Positions 50,450 through 58,953 of a stretch of DNA of 64,000 bases are shown one piece after another (positions within the stretch are counted from its first letter, which is position 1; the number at the start of each line of letters is the position of its first letter). Source of the DNA: Actinomycetota bacterium (GTDB taxonomy: Bacteria; Actinomycetota; Humimicrobiia; Humimicrobiales; Humimicrobiaceae); assembly GCA_028698215.1 (NCBI GenBank), contig JAQVDY010000001.1, positions 62,001-126,000 of the forward strand, written 5' to 3'. Position numbers and translations under genes: made by a program. Below the pieces are notes generated by a model. That model saw only the letters and a list, made by a program, of their open reading frames with translations. It did no database searches and had not been told where the DNA came from.

Positions 50450-52279
50450 TTATCTTCCTTTTAATGCTATCATCAAAATTGAAATGTCGGCAGGAGAAAT
50501 ACCGGCAATCCTGGAAGCCTGGCCCAGGGTGTTGGGCTTGATATTGGATAGCTTCTCCCTGGCTTCAAAAGTCAACCCTTTAAATTTATAATAATTTAGG
50601 TCGGGTGGCAATAAATAGTTTTCTAAATTTTTTAGTTTTTTGATATCCGATAATTGCCTGTTGATATAGCCTTCATACTTTATTATTATTTCAGCCTGCT
50701 CCTGCACCGCCTTAGGGTAAACACGAGGGGATATTTTACCTAAAGGTAATACCTGTCCTATGCCTATTTCTGGTCTTTTTAATAAGTTATATCCGGTGGT
50801 CGCTCCGTTATTAGGATTGCCCTGCTGGTAAACCATACTGGTATCTTTCAATTTTTGTATAAGATCCTTTATCTTTTGTTGTTTATTTTTAACGCTCTGG
50901 TATTGTTCCCGGCTAATCAGCCCTATCGCGTGCCCCTGCCCTGCCAGTCTCAAATCTGCATTATCGGCTCTCAGCAATAGCCTGTATTCTGCCCTTGAAG
51001 TATACATCCTGTAGGGCTCTATCAACTCCTTGGTTATCAAATCATCTATTAGCACACCAATGTAGCTGCTGTCCCGGGTCAGTATTAATGGTTTTTTTCC
51101 TTTAATCTTTAAAGCAGCATTTACTCCAGCTATTAATCCTTGGGCCGCTGCTTCTTCATAGCCGGAGGTACCGTTTATTTGTCCCGCAAAATAAAGGTTT
51201 TCTATTAATTTAGACTCAAGGGTATAGTTAAGTTGATTGGGTATCAAATAGTCATATTCCACTGCATAGCCTGGCCTGATTATGGCCGCATGGCGCAGAC
51301 AATGAATGCTATTGATGATTTTTTGCTGAATATTAAAAGGCATGCTGGTAGTCAATCCCTGTAGATACATTTCATTGGTATTGGCTCCTTCCGGCTCTAT
51401 AAATACAGGGTGTTTAGCTTTTTTAGGAAAATTTATTACTTTCCGGTCAATTGAGGGACAATGCCTGGGTCCATGAGTGTCTACCATTCCCGACCTTATT
51501 GGTGAAAATTCAATATTTTCTGCTATGATTTGGTGTGTTTTTTCAGTGGTATACGTCAGGTAACTGGGAATATTGATGAACTTAGAAAGATCTCTGTCTT
51601 GCCAGAAGGAGAACTGTCCAGGTTCATCATCACCGGGGCTTAGTTCAGCTGATGAAAAATCAATGGTTTTTTTATGGATACGGGGAGGGGTGGCAGTTTG
51701 AAATCTGTCCATCTTAAAACCTAATTCAGTAAGATTTTGAGTTAGTTCCATGGCCGGATATTCTCCCATCCTTCCTGCCCTGTAATCCCGGCTGCCAATA
51801 ATGATCCTGCCTCTTAAAAAAGTGCCGCTGGTTATTACCACTGATTTAGCCCTAAATTCTAGGCCATCTTCAGTAAATACCCCTTCTACCCTGCCCTGGT
51901 GCACTATTAAACGCGAAACTGTACCCTGTTTGAGGATCAAATTAGGGGTATTCTCCAGAGTTTTCTTCATTTCTATTTCATATTCTTTTTTATCTATCTG
52001 TGCTCTTATACCTTGTACTGCAGGCCCCTTTTTGCGGTTCAAGATCTTGAACTGTATTCCGGTATTATCAGCAATTTTACCCATTTGGCCCCCTAGTGCA
52101 TCTAATTCTTTGACTAGCTGGCTTTTCCCCACTCCCCCTATGGAAGGGTTGCAGGGCATTAGGGCTATTTTATCTAAATTAATAGTCAGCAGTAATGTAT
52201 TTAGCTTTAATCTGGCACCAGCCAGGGCAGCTTCACATCCAGCATGGCCGGCTCCTACTACTATCAGGTCAAAATTCAA
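50450..52279 (-). CDS. mnmG: tRNA uridine-5-carboxymethylaminomethyl modification enzyme MnmG
   Basis: 609 aa, the copy closest to canonical GidA. FAD site [19 protein letters not shown], catalytic-region Cys in [51 protein letters not shown] and [10 protein letters not shown]. With MnmE it modifies U34 of several tRNAs. AGGAGG at about 52286-52291 on the minus strand is its Shine-Dalgarno, immediately next to a parS site. Confidence 0.94.
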   Translation of the reverse strand: [609 protein letters not shown]

Positions 52280-52291
52280 TTAGCAATCCTC

Positions 52292-54070
52292 CTATGTTTC
52301 ACGTGAAACATTTTTAACATAACACAATAAGGCAAAAATATCCGCAGAACTTACCCCTTCCATTTCTTGGGCCATCCTTAGGGTAGCTGGTTTCTTTTCC
52401 AGTAATGCCTGTAGAGCTTCATTAGAGATATTTCCCACCCTGTTGTAATCTATATTTGTAGGAATTTTTAAATTCAAGCTATTTTGAATAGCTTCTATAT
52501 GCTTCTTATGCCTATCTATATAGAATTTGTATTTTGCTTCTATATAGGCAGTTTCCATTTCCTCAGCATCCAATTTGTATTTCTGGCTTAAATCACATCC
52601 CCTTTTAGCGCTAAAATGGTTAAAATCTTCTCTAAGCGGCAAGGTTTCTGATAACAGCTCTTTTGTTGCTGCCAATATCTTTTCATATTTATTTTCAATA
52701 CTATCTGCTTTCTGGGTAAAACCCAGTTTTCTTAAATACTTAGACATCCTAAAGTCTGCATTATCGTGGCGGTGATAAAGCCTGTTTTCATTTCTGGAAG
52801 TTAGCATCCGGTAAGGCTGGCTGGCCCCCTTGGTAACCAAATCGTCTGCCAGTATCCCTAGATACCCATCTTCCCTTTCTATTACTACCGGTGTTTTTTG
52901 TTGAGCCGATCTGGCTGCATTTATGCCTGCCATAATACCTTGGGCTGCAGCCTCTTCATACCCAGTGGTGCCGTTAATTTGGCCTGCAAAGAACAGTCCG
53001 GGATATTCTTTGCTTTCCAGTATATGGTTTATTTGGTAAGGTAAAACATAATCGTATTCTACCCCGTATCCCGGCCTGGTTATGACTGCCTGGCCCAGTC
53101 CTTTAATTCTTTTTAATATACCTTGTTGTATTTCTTCTGAAAAAGTAGTCATAAGGCCGTGTATATACATCTCACTGGTATCAGCCCCTTCAGGCTGAAT
53201 AAAAACCAAATGCCTTTTACGATTAGGGTACCTTAATATTTTTTCCTCTATGGAAGGGCAATATTTGGGACTTTCCGCCTGTTTTGCATGTCTTATTATG
53301 GGTGCTTTGGCTAGATTTTTCCTAATATAGCATATTGCTTCTTTTTCTACATAAGTTATATAGTTATTTATCTGTTCTTGGTGCTGATAGCTGCTTTCAT
53401 AAGAGAATAGGCTGGGTTCTTTGTCAAATTCCTGCACGGATAAACAAGAGGTATCTATGGTTTTCCTATCCACCCTGGGAGGTGTGTCGGTTTGAAACCT
53501 GCCTAATTTTATGTTCATATGTTCCAAGCAAATGGGTAGGCTGTTAGAAGGAATTTCACCCTGCCTGCCGGCTTCAACCATATTGTCCCCCCAAAATATC
53601 TTCCCCCTCCAGAAGGTTCCACTACAGAGCACTACTGATTTGCTCCGATATTGGAAATTATCGCTGGTAGTTAGTATAAATAAACCATTATTTCTTTCTA
53701 GCCGGGTTACAAGAGCCTGTCTAAGGCCCAAATTATTCTGGTTTTCCAACACTTTTTTCATTTCCAGAAAATATCTGCGTTTATCAACAATAGCTCTCAA
53801 GGTCCTAACTGCCGGTCCCTTTGAAGTATTGAGCATTCTCATATGTATATAGGTTCTATCTGTATTTTTACCAATCTCTCCCCCCAATACATCAATTTCC
53901 CTTACCATTTGCCCCCTTCCTGGGCCGCCAATGGCGCTATTGCAGGGCATAGAAGCAATACTGTCCATATTTATATTTATCAGTAGTGTTTTTGCTCCCA
54001 ACCTGGCAGAAGCTAGCGCAGCTTCACACCCGGCATGTCCAGCACCCACTACTATTACTTCAAAATCCAA
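52292..54070 (-). CDS. Second, divergent MnmG paralogue
   Basis: 592 aa. The same fold and motifs as MnmG but more divergent: [54 protein letters not shown] (Gln for the usual Glu), [18 protein letters not shown]. It is complete, with an AGGAGG Shine-Dalgarno, so probably expressed. Its last five codons (VSRET) are written by a parS site. It could be a horizontally gained MnmG with its own tRNA set or a different folate/FAD tRNA modification. Confidence 0.85.
   Translation of the reverse strand: [592 protein letters not shown]
52295..52310. other. parS site 1
   Basis: Perfect 16-bp palindrome TGTTTCACGTGAAACA, the consensus ParB-binding site. It lies in the 3' coding end of the second mnmG-like gene and directly upstream of the mnmG Shine-Dalgarno. 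Confidence 0.97.
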
Positions 54071-54085
54071 TTAATATTCCTCCTA

Positions 54086-54101
54086 TGTTTCACGTGAAAC
54101 A
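54086..54101. other. parS site 2
   Basis: Identical palindrome TGTTTCACGTGAAACA, just upstream of the Shine-Dalgarno of the second mnmG-like gene, in the same local context (CCTCCTA before, TTT after) as site 1. The two are 1.79 kb apart. Confidence 0.97.
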
Positions 54102-54137
54102 TTTCGCCAAATTTTCTTATAATATTAAGTTTTGTCA

Positions 54138-55529
54138 TTATTTTCCAATACAAAATTGAGAAAATATCTGATTTAAAACCTCATCGGTGGCCGTTTCTCC
54201 TGTAATTTCCCCTAACAGATCATTAGCTATTCTCAGATCTGATGCCGGAAATTCTTCTGAAAGGTGTTCATCCATGGCTTTTATGGCACTATCCAGTAAG
54301 CCCTTTACCTCTGCTAATATTTGTTTATGCCTGCTGTTTACTATCACCATCTCCTCTAAGCCAAGCTCCCCTTTTCCTAGAACCATTTCCTTTATTTTTT
54401 CCTCCAGCTTTTCTAAACCCCATCCCTTTATGGCTGATACCTCTACCCTATTTTTGTTGGGAAAATAAGGTTTTAACTCTTCTTTGCTTATATTCTGTCC
54501 TAAATCTATTTTATTTATGATTCCAATCTTGTTCTTATTGTTTATTTTCTTTATTATTTCTATATCTTTGCCAGCCATTTTTTTGCTTCCATCCAGCACT
54601 ATCAGCACCAGTTCAGCTTCATCAATGTGCCTTAAGCTTCTTTCTACCCCCATTTTTTCGATTTTATTTTTTGTTTTCCTTATGCCTGCAGTATCCACTA
54701 ATATTAAAGGTATACCGCTTATATATATAATTTCTTCTACTGCATCCCTGGTAGTCCCCGGAATAGGAGTCACTATTGCCTTTTCTTTTTTTACCAATAG
54801 GTTTAACAAGCTGGACTTGCCTACATTAGGCTTGCCTACAATAGCTACCTTAATCCCATTTTTAACAATTTCACCTTTTTTTTCGTCTTTTATCAGCTTA
54901 TCCACAATTTTTTTTAAGTTTTTTACTTCCAGGCTTAATTGCCCATAAGGGGTTAATTCCAAATCTTCTTCTATAAAATCTACCGATGCTTCCAGCTGTA
55001 CCAGCACCTTCACTATTTTTTGTTTGATTATTTTTATGGTTTTGCCAGTTTCTCCCTTAATATTTTTAGCGGCAATCTTTAAGCTTTCTACCGTTTTTGA
55101 CCGCACCATATCTATTACTGCCTCTGCCTGGGAAAGATCTATTCTTCCATTAAGAAAAGCCCTCATGGTAAATTCTCCCGGTTCAGCTAGCCTGGCTCCC
55201 TGTTCCAAACACAACTCCAGCACCTTTGAAGTCGGAATAATCCCTCCATGGGTGTTTATCTCTACCACATCTTCCCTGGTATAGGACCTGGGCTCCCTCA
55301 TTACAGATACCACTGCTTCATCCACCATATGTCCTTTTTTATCCAATATATGGCCATAGGCCATAGAATAGCTATCCAGTTCCTTTAACCTGTACCCAGA
55401 GCCTGCCTTAAACAACTTATCAGCAATAGCTACTGCCTCTTGTCCGCTAAGTTTTACAATACCTATAGCTGCATCCCCTGGTTTGGTGCCAATGGCAGCT
55501 ATGGTATCCTGGTCAGATTTAAACATCAT
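54138..55529 (-). CDS. mnmE: tRNA modification GTPase MnmE
   Basis: 463 aa. N-terminal folate-binding domain (IGIVKLSG, YTREDVVEINTHGG), then a G domain with VGKPNVGKSSLLNLL, TTRDAVEE, DTAGIRK, and NKID, and the invariant C-terminal FCIGK Cys. Partner of MnmG in U34 modification. It is separated from jag by a terminator, so it has its own promoter. Confidence 0.96.
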   Translation of the reverse strand: MMFKSDQDTIAAIGTKPGDAAIGIVKLSGQEAVAIADKLFKAGSGYRLKELDSYSMAYGHILDKKGHMVDEAVVSVMREPRSYTREDVVEINTHGGIIPTSKVLELCLEQGARLAEPGEFTMRAFLNGRIDLSQAEAVIDMVRSKTVESLKIAAKNIKGETGKTIKIIKQKIVKVLVQLEASVDFIEEDLELTPYGQLSLEVKNLKKIVDKLIKDEKKGEIVKNGIKVAIVGKPNVGKSSLLNLLVKKEKAIVTPIPGTTRDAVEEIIYISGIPLILVDTAGIRKTKNKIEKMGVERSLRHIDEAELVLIVLDGSKKMAGKDIEIIKKINNKNKIGIINKIDLGQNISKEELKPYFPNKNRVEVSAIKGWGLEKLEEKIKEMVLGKGELGLEEMVIVNSRHKQILAEVKGLLDSAIKAMDEHLSEEFPASDLRIANDLLGEITGETATDEVLNQIFSQFCIGK

Positions 55530-55588
55530 GTTTTCCTATCTTTTTGCTAAATATATAATATCTTTTTTTACTTAAAATCAAGAAGGCA

Positions 55589-55617
55589 TAAAAAAATGGC
55601 ACCTTTTAGGTGCCATT
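55589..55617 (-). terminator. Rho-independent terminator after jag
   Basis: On the minus strand: a 10-bp stem AATGGCACCT/AGGTGCCATT (55595-55604, 55608-55617), 3-nt loop, then a run of six Ts. Ends the rpmH-to-jag transcript before mnmE. Confidence 0.9.
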
Positions 55618-55632
55618 CCTTATTATTTTAAA

Positions 55633-56217
55633 TTATTGGTTTTCTTGCACCGGATAAATCACTATTCTTCGATAAGGCTCCCTGTTTTTACTAATGGTTT
55701 TAATATTCTTAAAACCGGCTAAGGCATTGTGTACAACTTTTCTTTCAAAAGCACTCATGGGCTTAAGCTTTATTTTTATGCCTTCCTTGGCTGCTTTTTC
55801 TGCCATTTTTAACGCAGTTTTCTTTACTTTCTCCGCTTTCTTCTTTCGGTAATCCTTTATATCGATCGCTATATTTGTATCTGCCAATTTTTGCCTGGCA
55901 GCAATGAGATTGATAATATGCTCCAGGGCTTCAATGTTTTTGCCATTTTTCCCAATAGCCATCCCCAAATCCTTACCATAAACCGATATCATCATTTCTT
56001 CGGTATCTGTTTCTACCCTCACCTCTGGATCCATGCATATAATTTCTACTACTTTCTTTAAAACAGTTTCCAGCTTTTCCCAACCTTTATAGTCTTGGTC
56101 CTTTTCTGCAATAGTTAACTTTTTAGGGCTATGTTCCAGCAGCTGGTCATTTTCTTGTTCCTGCTTAAGAGATTCCACAAATGAGTCCAGAGCATCATGC
56201 ATCTTTTGGTCTTCCAT
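55633..56217 (-). CDS. jag: Jag/KhpB RNA-binding protein
   Basis: 194 aa. An acidic N-terminus, a KH domain with AIGKNGKNIEALEHIINLIA and an R3H domain FERKVVHNALAGFKNIKTISKNREPYRRIVI. Binds RNA and affects cell-envelope genes in Firmicutes. It follows yidC by 22 bp, the usual pairing. Confidence 0.92.
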   Translation of the reverse strand: MEDQKMHDALDSFVESLKQEQENDQLLEHSPKKLTIAEKDQDYKGWEKLETVLKKVVEIICMDPEVRVETDTEEMMISVYGKDLGMAIGKNGKNIEALEHIINLIAARQKLADTNIAIDIKDYRKKKAEKVKKTALKMAEKAAKEGIKIKLKPMSAFERKVVHNALAGFKNIKTISKNREPYRRIVIYPVQENQ

Positions 56218-56239
56218 TATGCTACCAACACCTCGCTTA

Positions 56240-56998
56240 CTATTTCTTCTTTCTTCTCTTCTTTCTTTTCTTGCCAGCTATTTCCTTTTTCTCTTCTTCC
56301 GATATTGGTTTCTCTTCTTCTGGCGGAGCTTTTTCCTGTACCTTTTCCTGGTGGTCTCCTCTTCGCACCCATCTGTTTACCAGGTACTGTTGGCCCATGG
56401 TCCACACATTGGTGGTAACCCAGTATACCAGTATACCTGAAGGCAGCCTGAAAGAAATAAAACCAAACACCAGGGGCATTACATAAGTTAGAAAGGACTG
56501 TTTGGGATCTGTGGTGGTCATCTTGGTAGTTAAAAACATGGTTCCCACCATGAGGATAACTAATATGTAGTAGGGGTCTGGCTCTTTAAGGTTTAGCCAG
56601 CCAAATTGGAAGCTCTCAATTATGCTGGTTACCCTTTCGGTAGGATTCCTAAGGGTCTGAAATAAAGCAAAAAATATAGGCATCTGCAGTATTAGGGGCA
56701 GGCATCCAGCCAAGGGGTTTACATTATTCTCTTTATAGAACTCCATGGTTTTTTCCTGGATTTTTTGCTGGTCGCCCTTAAATTTCTTTTGTATTTCTTG
56801 AATCTTGGGCTGCATCTTCTGCATCTTAGCCATTGATTTGGTCTGGCTGATGGTAAGGGGGGTAAGCACTATCCTCACTATGACTGTCAATAGTACTATA
56901 ACCCAGCCATAGCTCTGTACCACGTTCTGGTACAGATAAACCATTATGTGCTCCATAACATTTTGTATGGGCATTAGTAACTCAAATATTCGCTCCAA
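56240..56998 (-). CDS. yidC: Membrane protein insertase YidC
   Basis: 252 aa, the short Gram-positive-type form. Core: YGWVIVLLTVIVRIVLTPLTISQTKSMAKMQKMQPKIQEIQ, NVNPLAGCLPLILQMPIFFALFQTL and PSGILVYWVTTNVWTMGQQYL, five helices. The N-terminus lacks a lipoprotein Cys signal. A very basic Lys/Arg tail (about 220-252) probably contacts ribosomes. Confidence 0.95.
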   Translation of the reverse strand: MERIFELLMPIQNVMEHIMVYLYQNVVQSYGWVIVLLTVIVRIVLTPLTISQTKSMAKMQKMQPKIQEIQKKFKGDQQKIQEKTMEFYKENNVNPLAGCLPLILQMPIFFALFQTLRNPTERVTSIIESFQFGWLNLKEPDPYYILVILMVGTMFLTTKMTTTDPKQSFLTYVMPLVFGFISFRLPSGILVYWVTTNVWTMGQQYLVNRWVRRGDHQEKVQEKAPPEEEKPISEEEKKEIAGKKRKKRRKKK

Positions 56999-57016
56999 AC
57001 TAAAAAACCTCCCTTT

Positions 57017-57226
57017 TTATTTAACCGGATCGTATCCGCCTTTGTTAAAAGGATTACATCTTAATATTCTGTATACAGCTTTCATACTACCTTTTAGTAC
57101 ACCATATTTATATATTGCGTCTACTGCATATTGTGAGCAAGTAGGATAAAACCGACAGCTGTTTGGCAATATAGGTGACAGGAACCTCTTATAAGCTTTT
57201 ATGATTGTTATCAATATTTTTTTCAT
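57017..57226 (-). CDS. yidD: Membrane protein insertion efficiency factor YidD
   Basis: 69 aa. Typical [34 protein letters not shown] and [13 protein letters not shown] with three conserved Cys. It acts with YidC and sits between rnpA and yidC as in most bacteria. Confidence 0.95.
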   Translation of the reverse strand: MKKILITIIKAYKRFLSPILPNSCRFYPTCSQYAVDAIYKYGVLKGSMKAVYRILRCNPFNKGGYDPVK

Positions 57227-57248
57227 GCTGCTGGCTAAATATGGTTGG

Positions 57249-57569
57249 TTACTTATAGGCAGACAAAACCTGGTTTAGGAATTGCTTTAATTGTTCATAG
57301 GTAGCAAAAGCTGACTCTTTTTTTGCTATTATTAAAAGGTCCAGGCCCTTTTGTTTTTGCCCTGTTTTCCTTAACACTTCTTTTATTATCCTTCTTATCC
57401 TGTTTCTAACTACAGAATTTCCAATATATTTGCCTGTACTTATTCCGGCCCTTAACATATCCAGGTCATTTTCAGCAATATAAACCTTTAGATACCTTCC
57501 ATCGGTTCTTTGGCCCTGATGATAAATCCTATTAAAATCACTCTTTCTTTTAATAGTGGTAAAGGGCAT
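57249..57569 (-). CDS. rnpA: Ribonuclease P protein component
   Basis: 106 aa. The RNR motif [18 protein letters not shown] and the F-rich N-terminus [16 protein letters not shown] identify it. It assists RNase P RNA in tRNA 5' processing. The start ATG shares its A with the rpmH stop (TAATG), implying coupled translation. Confidence 0.95.
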   Translation of the reverse strand: MPFTTIKRKSDFNRIYHQGQRTDGRYLKVYIAENDLDMLRAGISTGKYIGNSVVRNRIRRIIKEVLRKTGQKQKGLDLLIIAKKESAFATYEQLKQFLNQVLSAYK

Positions 57570-57703
57570 TAAGCAGTTAACTTCTTTCTGCCTTTTCTTC
57601 TTCTGTTTGCAATAATCCTTCGGCCTGCCTTGGTCTTCATCCTAGCTCTAAAGCCATGTACCTTTTTTCTTTTTCTAACATTTGGCTGATATGTTCGTTT
57701 CAT
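57569..57703 (-). CDS. rpmH: Ribosomal protein bL34
   Basis: 44 aa: [20 protein letters not shown], then [20 protein letters not shown] and a short tail. The canonical L34 sequence. First gene of the rpmH-rnpA-yidD-yidC-jag transcript. Confidence 0.97.
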   Translation of the reverse strand: MKRTYQPNVRKRKKVHGFRARMKTKAGRRIIANRRRKGRKKLTA

Positions 57704-57745
57704 ATTTTTTAATCCTTAAGCAATCTGTTTTCAATCAAGTTTAAA

Positions 57746-57774
57746 ATTATACATTCTAATGCTGCTAATATCAA
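57746..57774 (-). promoter_or_regulatory. rpmH promoter
   Basis: On the minus strand: TTGATA (57774-57769), 17-bp spacer, TATAAT (57751-57746). Same hexamers and spacing as the divergent promoter at 58084. Confidence 0.7.
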
Positions 57775-58083
57775 GCATCATCGGCTCCTCCGCAACCTTC
57801 AAACACTTGTTCTAGCATAAGAGCCTGATGAAAAGCTTTTTTCACATCTGTTTATAATATAGTGGAGTTTTTCAAAATCAAGTAAAATTTTTCGAAAAGT
57901 TTTCAACACCTGTGGAAAATAATGTTAATAACTCAAAAAAGGCCACTGTATGGGCTTCCAAGAAATCATAATTTCTGGTTGGTGTATGGTTTTAATGCTG
58001 AATTTTTCCTATATCTCTGTTAGTATTTTTAAAAAAAATATTGTTAATAACTCTACCAGTTGAAAAGATGTTGAAAAGATTGA

Positions 58084-58112
58084 TTGATAAAAACATCCTA
58101 AATTTATATAAT
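58084..58112 (+). promoter_or_regulatory. Promoter of the GHKL-ATPase/dnaA operon
   Basis: TTGATA (58084-58089), 17-bp spacer, TATAAT (58107-58112). Transcription would start near 58119, 28 nt before ATG 58147; no Shine-Dalgarno is seen. Confidence 0.7.
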
Positions 58113-58146
58113 TCTGTTTGTTATTAGCAACATAATCCTATTTTTT

Positions 58147-58941
58147 ATGTCAGACGAATCAGTTAACCCTAATAAAGAACCTGAGGTATTTATACCGGTC
58201 AGAATAGCTATATATGATAATTTGCGAAGCATACCCCGGGTAGTAGAGCTTAATTTTAACAGCATTAAAGATTTTATTAATGAGACCTCGCAAAAAACCT
58301 ATACCCTTTCCCATGAAGTAGGGGGCCAGATTCCGTACACCATTATTAGGGAAATTATTGAAAATTTAATACATGCAGAATTTTGTGAAATTATTATAAC
58401 CATAACCGATGCCGGAAACCATATTATAGTATCCGACCAGGGCCCGGGGCTGGAAGATAAGGAGAAAGCTTTTTTGCCGGGATTTACTTCTGCTACCCAG
58501 AAAATGAAAGAGTATATTAGGGGAGTAGGCTCTGGGTTGCCGATAGTAAAAGAAACCATTACCTTCTCGGGGGGGTCTATAGATATAACCGATAACCTAA
58601 AAAAGGGTACAGTAGTTTCTTTAAAGATAGACAACCGGCCCCAGCAACAGAACCAGGAAGCAGAACCCCTGCCGGCCTCTGAAGATAAAAGCCAAAAGGG
58701 TAAGGAATTTGAAAATATAGAGTTAAGCATAAGGCAGAAGCAAATATTATCCCTTATATTGGAGATGGATGAGGCCGGGCCTTCCAAGATTGCCAAAGAA
58801 CTAAACTTCAGTCTTTCCACTTCTTATAGGGAATTAATAGGTTTGGAAAACCAAAAGCTTCTTACCTCCAGCAGCTCTGGAAAAAGAAGCTTATCTCCCC
58901 GCGGGGTTAAATACCTTGAATATTATTCAAATAGTTTTTAA
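58147..58941 (+). CDS. GHKL ATPase fused to a winged helix, adjacent to dnaA
   Basis: 264 aa. A histidine-kinase-type ATP-binding domain (about 60-165): N-box REIIENLIHAEF, G1 DQGPGLED, F-box-like FLPGFTSAT, G2 GVGSGLPIVKETI and a final GTVVSLKI. After a Gln/Glu-rich linker (about 168-190) comes a MarR-like helix-turn-helix (about 195-260, LSIRQKQILSLILEMDEAGPSKIAKELNFS). No phospho-His dimerisation domain or sensor. 12 bp before dnaA with no promoter between, so co-transcribed. Possibly an ATP-sensing regulator of initiation; unproven. Confidence 0.75.
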   Translation: MSDESVNPNKEPEVFIPVRIAIYDNLRSIPRVVELNFNSIKDFINETSQKTYTLSHEVGGQIPYTIIREIIENLIHAEFCEIIITITDAGNHIIVSDQGPGLEDKEKAFLPGFTSATQKMKEYIRGVGSGLPIVKETITFSGGSIDITDNLKKGTVVSLKIDNRPQQQNQEAEPLPASEDKSQKGKEFENIELSIRQKQILSLILEMDEAGPSKIAKELNFSLSTSYRELIGLENQKLLTSSSSGKRSLSPRGVKYLEYYSNSF

Positions 58942-58953
58942 TATAGGCATATT

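Larger units (their letters stand above)
57704..58146. other. rpmH-to-ATPase intergenic region (443 bp)
   Basis: AT-rich divergent region with the two promoters given separately. One DnaA-box match, TGTGGAAAA at 57911-57919 (reverse TTTTCCACA), lies in it. No reading frame with homology. It may contribute to origin function, but the main box cluster is after dnaA. Confidence 0.5.
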
